Assembly (NCBI GenBank): GCA_944392655.1
Contig: CALXXL010000001.1
Coordinates: 186,001-250,000, forward strand
Source of the DNA: an uncultured Victivallaceae bacterium
Lineage (GTDB): Bacteria; Verrucomicrobiota; Lentisphaeria; Victivallales; Victivallaceae
Length of the DNA stretch: 64,000 bases
Direction: 5' to 3'
Shown here: positions 1 to 7,243 of the stretch, in pieces
How positions within the stretch are numbered: the first letter of the stretch is position 1
How the letters are laid out: each line of letters begins with the position of its first letter
Translations under genes and position numbers: made by a program
Notes under the pieces: generated by a model
What the model was told of the DNA's origin: nothing
The model's database searches: none
What the model saw: only the letters and a program-made list of their open reading frames with translations

Positions 1-1
1 T

Positions 2-2902
2 GCGGCGAAGACGGCCCGTGCGCGCGGGGATTTCAAAGGGGCGGAGCAGGCTCTGTCCAAAGCCCGGGAGTGTTACTTGAAGCTCAAGGAGTTGCGTCCG
101 GACTGGAAGCAGGAGGTTATAGATGCGCGGCTTGAATTATTGAATACCGAGCTTGCCGCGATTAATGGCAGTGCGTCTGAGCCGGAAGAGAAGGCCGAAG
201 TTGCGGTTGTTTCAGGCGGGCGGAATGAGGATCGCCGCCGTTTGAGTTTCAGCGAACAGCAGTTGTTGCAGAAAGAGGTTGAAGAGTACCGCAAGCTGGT
301 GATACAGCTGACTCAGGAGCTGGAGACAATGCGTTTGAATGCGCAGAAGGACAATGCGAACAGCGAAGAGCTGGCGAATCTACTGAAGGAGAATCGTCAA
401 TTGGCGGCGGATTATGCGCAGCTTGAGCGTCAGTATAATACCTTGGAGTCGCGTATAAATATGCCGGATGCGGAGAAGGACGATTTGCGTACGCGTCTGG
501 TTGAGGAGCGGATAAAGTCTGAGAATCTGAATCAGCGCATAGCGCAGCTTGAAAAGGAGAATGTGAATATCCGCCAAGACTCCGCCGGGGCCTACCGTGA
601 GCGTAATGAGTTGCGGCTCAAGGAGCAGGATCTGAACACCCGGATCCGGGCGCTGGAGCGGGAGCTGGAAGAGCTGCGCAACCGTGTTTTTTACGATGAC
701 AAAGACCGCGCGGATGCGGTGGCGAAACTGGCGGCCAGAGACAAGGAGATTGGCGAGAAGGCGCGCCAGCTGGAAGAGCTAACGGGAGAAATGACCCGGT
801 TGAAAGAGCTCTATAACAACTTATTGAATGATCCTTCGATTGCTGGGTCGGATGGAGCTGCGGCGTTGCAGGAGAACATTCGGCTGTATGATGAAGTGCA
901 TCAGCTCAAAGAGGAAAACCGCAATTTGGTTGCGGAGGTTTCCGGGTTGAACGAACAGCGCCGCGGGGCGACGCTGGAGATGACTCAGCTTAAGGACTCA
1001 CTGCGTATGCTCCAGGAGCAGGGTAAAGCGCTGGAGGCGGAGCTGGAGTTCTGCCGTAATCACATGAAGGCCGACGGCGAGGATCTGGGAAATCTCCGCG
1101 CGGAGAACAACACACTGAAGGAACGGGTTGGTTCGCTGGAGAACGATCTGGTAGAGCTGACCACCACAGTTGAACAGCAGCGTAAGCGTCTGGAATCCGG
1201 CAGTAACAATGTGCAGAATCTGATTGATCTGAACACACAGAACCGTGAGTTGGCCGGACAGCTTGCGGCGGCGGAAAGTGAATTGAAACTTCTGCGTTCG
1301 CATGTGGAAGAGTATGAAAAACAGCTGACCTCGCAGAATGAACTGGCGAAGAAGAGTCACGATAAAGCGCTGGCAGATTTGGCGGCGGCGCAGGCCAAGA
1401 TCCAGTCGATGAGTGTGGAGATTGCGTCGGCGGAAGAGCTTAAGAAGCGTCTTGAAACGGTGGATGCCGAATCGCGTATAGCACAGGAGAAGCTGGCGGA
1501 GCTGCCCAAGGTTCAGCAGGAGTTGGCGGCGGTACAGAAGAAGAATCAGGAGCTGACAACTACGCTGGAGCAGTTGCGTGGCGAACACTCCGGCAGTGCA
1601 GCGCAGTTGGCGGATCTTGGTGCGGAAAACAGTGCACTGAAGGAGAAAGAGAAGAATTTGACTGCTGAGATTGCCCGTTTGGAAGAAGAGGTTAAAACGC
1701 TTACCGGAGAGCTGACCGAAAGCGGTGAGTTGCTGGAAAAGTTTTCCGGGAAGAGCAGTCGTGAAGAGCAGCAGGCGTTACGAAAAGAATTGGATGATTT
1801 AGCCGCTGAGCGTCAGGCGCGTCAGGCGCGGCTGGCGGAATTGCGTCGTGAAGCGGAAGAACAGCTGGCGCGGGAAGCGGCGTTGACTGCGGCGCAAGGC
1901 CAGGAAGGGGGCAAGATAGTTCCTTTGAGTCTTACGGAGCAGATAAAGAGTCACCTCTCCGGCGGGGAGGATGCGGTCAAGCGTGGAGCGGTGGAAGTGG
2001 CGCTGTTCCACTATCGTAAGATACTGGAATTGGAGCCGGATAACCGTACAGCGGTGCGTGAGCTTGGGTTGCTGGAAGCCGGCCGGGGGAACCGCGGGGC
2101 GGCGCGTGAGCTTTTAGCCCGGTCGTATGGCTGGGATGGTCTGGATCTGGCGGTGGTAAAGGCGTATGCGGGGCTGCTTTTAGCGGAGCATCAGCCGGGC
2201 AACGCATTAAGTGTGCTTGCCGGAGCGGTGGAAAAGAATCCTGAGGATTATGATCTTTTATATATGAAAGCGTCTGCGTTGGGAGAGACAGGAGAGGTTG
2301 ATGCATCGCAGAAGCTGTTCAATCAGCTGTTGTTATTGAAGCCGGATCGTCCGGAGGCGTACGAAGGGCTGGCGGTACTTCTGGCGGAGAATTTTGCAGA
2401 TCGCTTGGAAGAAGCGGCGCAATATTACAATAAGTCGCGGGAAAATGGCGGTGGATTGAACCGTTATTTAGAGAGTGCATTGGCGGATTATCTGGCGAAG
2501 GATGATGAAACGGTAGAATTTCTGTACAGTGCGGCTGCGGATGCGGAAAAGTCGGGCGACTGGGAGTCGGCGATGTGGTTTTATGTGCAGCTAACAGAGC
2601 TTGAGCCGACGCGTGATCTGGCTAAACTGAATCTGGCGTGGACTCTTCTGGAGCAGAAGGATTATGCAGAAGCCGCGGAGCGGGCATCTGAGGTTGATAC
2701 GCCTACTGGTAAAGCGATAGAGGCGTTATCGCTGGTATTGTCGGACAGTGGCAATATTGAAGCTGCGCTGAAGTTGAGTCCCGGCGGTAAAGATCTTGAG
2801 AATGTGGATAAATTCTGGAATCGGATAGGTATATTGATGAATGAGATAAAGGATCGAAATGCGGCGGGTAAATTGACGGAATTATTTGCATCGTGGCAGT
2901 AA
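2..2902 (+). CDS. Coiled-coil/TPR protein, 5' end outside the window
   Basis: The reading frame is open to the left edge: the bases before the first usable start (TTG at 77) translate without a stop into a TPR-like helix pair, so the gene is truncated by the window. About 966 residues are visible. After the short N-terminal TPR-like piece there is an extremely long charged Leu/Glu/Lys/Arg heptad region (roughly the first 600 residues after position 77). It is followed by a C-terminal solenoid of TPR units, for example around the residues ILELEPDN, KNPEDYD and LLKPDRPEAYE. No signal peptide can be judged because the N-terminus is missing. Such proteins usually act as scaffolds; no specific function can be assigned. 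It ends 124 bases before a pseudopilin operon that has its own promoter, so a link to secretion is only positional. Confidence 0.85.
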   Translation, partial: AAKTARARGDFKGAEQALSKARECYLKLKELRPDWKQEVIDARLELLNTELAAINGSASEPEEKAEVAVVSGGRNEDRRRLSFSEQQLLQKEVEEYRKLVIQLTQELETMRLNAQKDNANSEELANLLKENRQLAADYAQLERQYNTLESRINMPDAEKDDLRTRLVEERIKSENLNQRIAQLEKENVNIRQDSAGAYRERNELRLKEQDLNTRIRALERELEELRNRVFYDDKDRADAVAKLAARDKEIGEKARQLEELTGEMTRLKELYNNLLNDPSIAGSDGAAALQENIRLYDEVHQLKEENRNLVAEVSGLNEQRRGATLEMTQLKDSLRMLQEQGKALEAELEFCRNHMKADGEDLGNLRAENNTLKERVGSLENDLVELTTTVEQQRKRLESGSNNVQNLIDLNTQNRELAGQLAAAESELKLLRSHVEEYEKQLTSQNELAKKSHDKALADLAAAQAKIQSMSVEIASAEELKKRLETVDAESRIAQEKLAELPKVQQELAAVQKKNQELTTTLEQLRGEHSGSAAQLADLGAENSALKEKEKNLTAEIARLEEEVKTLTGELTESGELLEKFSGKSSREEQQALRKELDDLAAERQARQARLAELRREAEEQLAREAALTAAQGQEGGKIVPLSLTEQIKSHLSGGEDAVKRGAVEVALFHYRKILELEPDNRTAVRELGLLEAGRGNRGAARELLARSYGWDGLDLAVVKAYAGLLLAEHQPGNALSVLAGAVEKNPEDYDLLYMKASALGETGEVDASQKLFNQLLLLKPDRPEAYEGLAVLLAENFADRLEEAAQYYNKSRENGGGLNRYLESALADYLAKDDETVEFLYSAAADAEKSGDWESAMWFYVQLTELEPTRDLAKLNLAWTLLEQKDYAEAAERASEVDTPTGKAIEALSLVLSDSGNIEAALKLSPGGKDLENVDKFWNRIGILMNEIKDRNAAGKLTELFASWQ

Positions 2903-2959
2903 AAATAGGTTATAAACAGTCAAGAGGGTTAATTTTTTCGTGAAATAGCGGCTCTTGTC

Positions 2960-2988
2960 TTGATTTTTTATTTCTTTCATATTATACT
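2960..2988 (+). promoter_or_regulatory. Sigma-70-type promoter of the pseudopilin operon
   Basis: TTGATT at 2960-2965 and TATACT at 2983-2988 are separated by exactly 17 bases in an AT-rich gap. Transcription would start near 2995, about 30 bases before the first pseudopilin ATG at 3027, which has a TGGAG ribosome site at 3015-3019. Confidence 0.6.
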
Positions 2989-3026
2989 TAAAAAGTGAGA
3001 ATATAAAAGAAAACTGGAGTTTTTTT

Positions 3027-3755
3027 ATGAGAAGATTCATCGTGCGGTCACGTTTTACGTTGATAGAGATGATGATGGTTTTAGTGATAGTGATGGCTAT
3101 GTCTGCGTTCAGCGTGGGGCTGTACAACTATACGCGCAACATAATGGCAGAAACGAAGACGAAAGCGCTGATAGTCCGTCTGGACACAGCTTTCCGCGAA
3201 TTATACGAGATTTACGGAAAATATCCATCATCGAGGCAGGATGGTACTCTGCTGTTTCCGGACATATCTGATGATCTTGATGATGAAGATGATTTAATAG
3301 CGACCCTGCGGGATGAGAATTACAGTTGTCTAAAAGGTCTGCCTGATAATTATATAAAAGATTTTATCAACAAGCTGGATCTGCCGAATCTCATTCGTGA
3401 AAATGGTTGGGAGATTTCAAGTGGGACATATAATGGGTATTACTGTCTGCTAGACGGGTGGGCTCATCCGCTTTATTACAGTCAGCCCGGCAAATGGAAC
3501 ACACAAAGTTTTGACTTATGCAGCTCCGGGGCGGATGGTTTTGCGTTTGAGATAGACTTATCTGTCGAGCCCGGTAATGGCGAAGAGTCTGATTGGGAGG
3601 AAGAGTGGGCTTCCAGTGTGCTGACTGGACCGGATGATACTAGTATCTGGGATGATAGCGAATGTGTTTTAGTGGAAGACGCCTATGATGAGAACGACGG
3701 ATCGGGGAAATTGCGTTTCAGCTCGGTCTATGGTGATGATATTACAAATTTTTAA
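3027..3755 (+). CDS. GspG-like prepilin-type protein
   Basis: A 242-residue protein with an N-terminal prepilin methylation motif, RFTLIEMMMVLVIV, followed by a hydrophobic helix. Glu is at the expected +5 position if cleavage falls before the Phe, but the residue at -1 is Arg rather than Gly. The C-terminal part shows the GspG signature: a DGWAHPLYYSQPG stretch (DPWGNPY-like) and SSGADG. The middle is rich in Asp/Glu, suggesting calcium binding or an extracellular acidic domain. First gene of a six-gene operon, 21 bases before the next. Most likely a major or minor pseudopilin of a type II secretion or type IV pilus-like machine; no ATPase or secretin lies in the window, so the machine cannot be named. 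Confidence 0.8.
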   Translation: MRRFIVRSRFTLIEMMMVLVIVMAMSAFSVGLYNYTRNIMAETKTKALIVRLDTAFRELYEIYGKYPSSRQDGTLLFPDISDDLDDEDDLIATLRDENYSCLKGLPDNYIKDFINKLDLPNLIRENGWEISSGTYNGYYCLLDGWAHPLYYSQPGKWNTQSFDLCSSGADGFAFEIDLSVEPGNGEESDWEEEWASSVLTGPDDTSIWDDSECVLVEDAYDENDGSGKLRFSSVYGDDITNF

Positions 3756-3776
3756 AATATAAGGGAAACTGGGGAA

Positions 3777-4589
3777 ATGAAAAAATTCACATTGGTTGAG
3801 ATACTGGTAGTGATAGCGGTTATAGGCATTCTGGCCTCGCTGATCCTGCCTGCGGTAACAGGGGCGAATCAGCAGACGATGCGTTTGAAGGCGAAGGCGG
3901 ATGTCAGCAACATCATGTCTGCGATAGTGAAATACGAATCGACCTACGGCAAGTTGCCGATTCTCATGGACGGAACTAAGCCTAACAGTAAATATTTTGA
4001 AGATGGGGACGAGCCTAAAAAAGGCCGTCTCACCAAGGAAGGCTATTATGCGTTGATTCAGGCGCTCAGCGGAGTGGACTTGCTGGACGACAGTAAGGAT
4101 GTAGTAGAATTGGGAGATGATTATATCAACATAAGCGATACCACCGGCAACACTTCTGACTGGGCAAAGGGTGCCCGTGCAATGAATCCGCGCAAAACTC
4201 CGTTCCTTGATGTACCTTCTGATTTCCCGAAGAATGGTTTTGTTGATCCGTGGGATAATGAATATGTTATCGTATTGGATTATGAAGTAGGTGCTGGTTC
4301 TTCCGATAAATATGGTGATACAGATACTTTAATTTCCGCGTATGACAAAATTATCGAGCATCCTGCGCTTGAAGCTACTTTTGACGGCAAAAATATCACT
4401 TGCGCGAGTAAAAGCGGTATGCTTGAAGTAACCGAAGAAGGAACTAAAGTTGAAACGCAGATACCTGCGCAGGTCAGAGCGAATATTCTGGTCTATTCCA
4501 TGGGGCCTGACGGAGTGGATGACGGTGGCCTGGACGTTACCGTGACCAATAGTTTTGACGATATCAATTCGTGGAGTGAATTGCAGTAA
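3777..4589 (+). CDS. GspG-like prepilin-type protein
   Basis: A 270-residue protein starting MKKFTLVEILVVIAVIGILA, a textbook prepilin helix with Glu at +5 and a 3-residue leader, but Lys instead of Gly at -1. The C-terminal half has VDPWDNEYVIV and YSMGPDGVDDGG, the GspG-type hallmark (DPWGNxY followed by SxGPDG). This is the better GspG match of the two G-like proteins in the operon. A GGGGAA purine tract just before the ATG may serve as ribosome site. Likely a pseudopilin that assembles at the inner membrane; substrate unknown. Confidence 0.82.
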   Translation: MKKFTLVEILVVIAVIGILASLILPAVTGANQQTMRLKAKADVSNIMSAIVKYESTYGKLPILMDGTKPNSKYFEDGDEPKKGRLTKEGYYALIQALSGVDLLDDSKDVVELGDDYINISDTTGNTSDWAKGARAMNPRKTPFLDVPSDFPKNGFVDPWDNEYVIVLDYEVGAGSSDKYGDTDTLISAYDKIIEHPALEATFDGKNITCASKSGMLEVTEEGTKVETQIPAQVRANILVYSMGPDGVDDGGLDVTVTNSFDDINSWSELQ

Positions 4590-4612
4590 AGAATAGCTTG
4601 GCGGGCGGGATA

Positions 4613-5467
4613 ATGCGAAAACGTTTTACACTTCTGGAGATGGTGGTCGCCATGCTGATAGTTGGCGTGCTGCTAAGTCTGTCGCTGACTGGGCTGGAGA
4701 AGCTGGCGACGGCTGAGGCTATGCAGACGGCGGCCACTCGCCTGGAGAATGCTGCCTTAAAGGCGCGTTCCAAAGCGATTATAGAGGGGCGGGAGCAGGA
4801 CACCTATGTTGCATTGCTTTTGCCGGACAGCAATGAATTCATCAATGTTGGTGGATTGCCATGCCGCAGTTACCGTATCTGTACGGTCAAGAAAAAGGAT
4901 ACTGGCAGCAGTATCTCTTATGAATTTAAGGGATGGATCAAGAATGAAGACTGGCAGACGTTGGGTACTGGTATTGTAATTGTTGGTGCGAGTACGGCGC
5001 AGCGTGCAAACCTTGCGGTTGATGATGAGATTGATGAAGATAACAGCTATAAAATTGAGAATGAATCTTCCGGTAAAAAGCTTAAAGGGGTTTCTGTTCT
5101 GCGTGAAACAAAATTCTACGATTATAATGATGGAGAATACGGTGAAGAGGTATCTTCTTCCGATCTTTCGGCGGTGAGTGACATCGGTTATATCACAGGA
5201 GTACCGGGTGCTCCTGCTAATGGCTGTCCAGGTATAGTGTTCAATAAATACGGTAATATTGTGAATGCGGTGAATCTGTGTCTGGTTTTGGCGGAGGGCA
5301 ATGTACTGGAGTCGAAATACAGCAACAGTGAAAATGTTTACCGTTTCCGCAATGTATTTACAGATACCAAGAATGGAGATCTTTATTTAGGCAACTGGGT
5401 GGAGATAACGTTCAATATATTTACCGGTCGTCCCAACATCAGGATGATGGGTGAAGATCAGCCGTAA
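4613..5467 (+). CDS. GspH-like minor pseudopilin
   Basis: Prepilin motif RFTLLEMVVAMLIVGVLLSL with Glu at +5 and Arg at -1. Just after the helix, the run of Ala/Arg residues through RLENAALKARSKAIIEGRE matches the GspH/FimT region that packs behind the helix. I place the start at ATG 4613, giving the 4-residue leader MRKR as in its neighbours; an in-frame TTG at 4598 would give a longer, unlikely leader. Length is then 284 residues, larger than typical GspH (about 170-200). Third gene of the operon, in the H position of the usual G-H-I-J-K order. Confidence 0.72.
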   Translation: MRKRFTLLEMVVAMLIVGVLLSLSLTGLEKLATAEAMQTAATRLENAALKARSKAIIEGREQDTYVALLLPDSNEFINVGGLPCRSYRICTVKKKDTGSSISYEFKGWIKNEDWQTLGTGIVIVGASTAQRANLAVDDEIDEDNSYKIENESSGKKLKGVSVLRETKFYDYNDGEYGEEVSSSDLSAVSDIGYITGVPGAPANGCPGIVFNKYGNIVNAVNLCLVLAEGNVLESKYSNSENVYRFRNVFTDTKNGDLYLGNWVEITFNIFTGRPNIRMMGEDQP

Positions 5468-5482
5468 TTTGAGGAGTGTAAT

Positions 5483-6277
5483 ATGTTGCTGAGAAGGGTT
5501 CGTCATTATTTTAATATGATAGAGATCACTCTGGCGATAGCGATCATGGGGGTGGGGATAACCTCTCTGATGGTGTTGTTGCCGGTGGGGTTGCGTAATT
5601 CGCAGGAGAGTATATCGAACAACTACGTTCCGATAATTGCCGATTATTTTTACGGTCTGATCCGTACGGATCTGATATTCCGCCGTACAACTGAAAAGAT
5701 AAAACTTCCCGGTGTAAGTTCCGGCGAAGATGAATCTGGTTCGTCTGGTTCTGATGGGGTCAGCTATTATGAATATGAATCATTAACCAGCTCTGTAATT
5801 GATGATTTTGAAGAAAAGAGCAAATTGGATGAATTGCTTTCCGGTTCCGGTTCAGATGCCAATACGATATTGTCAATAGATGAGGATGGTGAAATAGAAA
5901 ATTTCACCTGGATGTTTGATTGGATTACAGCCGGCTCAGACAACGAGTTGGAAATAGACACAGATGGTGACAATAAATTGTCCGGTGTAAAAAATCAGCC
6001 GGTAAATATTTTCTATCACGATACAGATACCAGTGATTATGTCGTGGTTTTCCGTTCCAAATCGGAAACCGGTGATGGATTAACCTATGATATGGTTGAT
6101 TTTGCGGCGGAGGTAAAGCTTTTCAAAGATGATGCGCTGAATATCAATGGTGTTTCAAAAAGCAGTGATGATCTGATGCGTGTATATATGCACATATCCT
6201 GGCCGATAGAGCTTCCGCTGAGCAAGCGTCAGAGCCGGGTTTACGTATGGGATGTAGCCAGAGGAGTTTTTGAATAA
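5483..6277 (+). CDS. GspI/PilV-like minor pseudopilin
   Basis: 264 residues. The N-terminus has YFNMIEITLAIAIMGVGI: a divergent prepilin helix with Glu at +5 and Tyr at -1. The sequence after it (LMVLLPVGLRNSQES) fits GspI/PilV. The body is acidic and rich in Ser/Gly/Asp. GAGGAG ribosome site 7-12 bases before ATG. Its TAA shares the A of the next gene's ATG, so translation is coupled. Fourth gene, in the I position. Confidence 0.7.
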   Translation: MLLRRVRHYFNMIEITLAIAIMGVGITSLMVLLPVGLRNSQESISNNYVPIIADYFYGLIRTDLIFRRTTEKIKLPGVSSGEDESGSSGSDGVSYYEYESLTSSVIDDFEEKSKLDELLSGSGSDANTILSIDEDGEIENFTWMFDWITAGSDNELEIDTDGDNKLSGVKNQPVNIFYHDTDTSDYVVVFRSKSETGDGLTYDMVDFAAEVKLFKDDALNINGVSKSSDDLMRVYMHISWPIELPLSKRQSRVYVWDVARGVFE

Positions 6278-7233
6278 TGTTCTTGAGATTAAAAACAGCG
6301 AAGAGATATTTTTCTCTGGTTGAACTGATGGTGGTAATCGGGCTCTTCTCGTTTTTCATAGTTATACTGACGCAGTTTCTGTTAAAGGCTACGGAATTGT
6401 GGCGTTATACCGAGAGTGAGACAGAGATCAATGTTCAGGCGCAGACGATATTTGCTACGATGGACAATTTATTTGAGCAGGTTTTTATTCCTGAAAAACT
6501 TCCGACATCGTCAACTGGTGAAGCCGTATCTGGCTTTGTAGCAGATTTGCAATTAAAGCCGAGTGGCGTTTCCGGGTCTGGATATTATTATTTGGATCCT
6601 ATTTCCTATGATCCTGATGACAATGAAAAGTGGTATGAAAATGCTCCTATGCTCGTTTTCCCGGTTGCCTCGGAGATGCGGCTGGGTAAGTCGGAGAGTA
6701 CGAACTTTTATATTGCCGCTATAATGCGCAACGCCAAGGATCAGTTAGTTTTGCGTACAATTGGCGACAAAGGTTTTGATTCGACTACTGACGGGTTGAA
6801 AAATCTGCTGGCGGCGGATCATGATAATCTGCTGAAAGCTTTCCGAGGTGATCCGGATAGTGACATAAGTCTGTCTTCCGGTGGGTCTGGTGCAGGTAGC
6901 GGTACTTATACAGATTCTTTAATTCAGGTTATTGCTGACAATGTGACGCAGTTTACCGTTTATCCTATGGTAAGTCTGCGGGAAGATGCGGATGATACGC
7001 TGGATCCTAACGATAAATTTGGTCTTATTCCGGTCTCGCCTGTGCCTGATTCGGTAACGGCCGCCCATCCGTTGATGGGGGTGCAGGTTGAATTTTCGTT
7101 GCTCAGTCGTGATGATTATGACACATGGAATTCTATGTGGGTGGATCGTGAAAACAAACCGGAACCGGACGCGGCCAAGTCTTTCCGGCGTTTGCATGAA
7201 AAGACATTCAGCCGGATATTTGTGTTGAGATGA
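6277..7233 (+). CDS. GspJ/PilW-like minor pseudopilin
   Basis: 318 residues starting with an 11-residue leader and YFSLVELMVVIGLFSFFIVI: prepilin helix with Glu at +5 and Tyr at -1. The helix continues into TQFLLKATELWRYTESE and an Ala/Gln/Met stretch typical of GspJ/PilW. Overlaps the upstream stop by one base (TAATG). Fifth gene of the operon, in the J position. Ser/Gly-rich linkers (for example near residues 203-212) separate beta-rich segments. Confidence 0.7.
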   Translation: MFLRLKTAKRYFSLVELMVVIGLFSFFIVILTQFLLKATELWRYTESETEINVQAQTIFATMDNLFEQVFIPEKLPTSSTGEAVSGFVADLQLKPSGVSGSGYYYLDPISYDPDDNEKWYENAPMLVFPVASEMRLGKSESTNFYIAAIMRNAKDQLVLRTIGDKGFDSTTDGLKNLLAADHDNLLKAFRGDPDSDISLSSGGSGAGSGTYTDSLIQVIADNVTQFTVYPMVSLREDADDTLDPNDKFGLIPVSPVPDSVTAAHPLMGVQVEFSLLSRDDYDTWNSMWVDRENKPEPDAAKSFRRLHEKTFSRIFVLR

Positions 7234-7243
7234 ATGGGGGTGT

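Noticed and set aside
77-79. TTG start for the first gene
   Set aside because: The frame remains open and TPR-like to the left edge, so the true start lies before the window.
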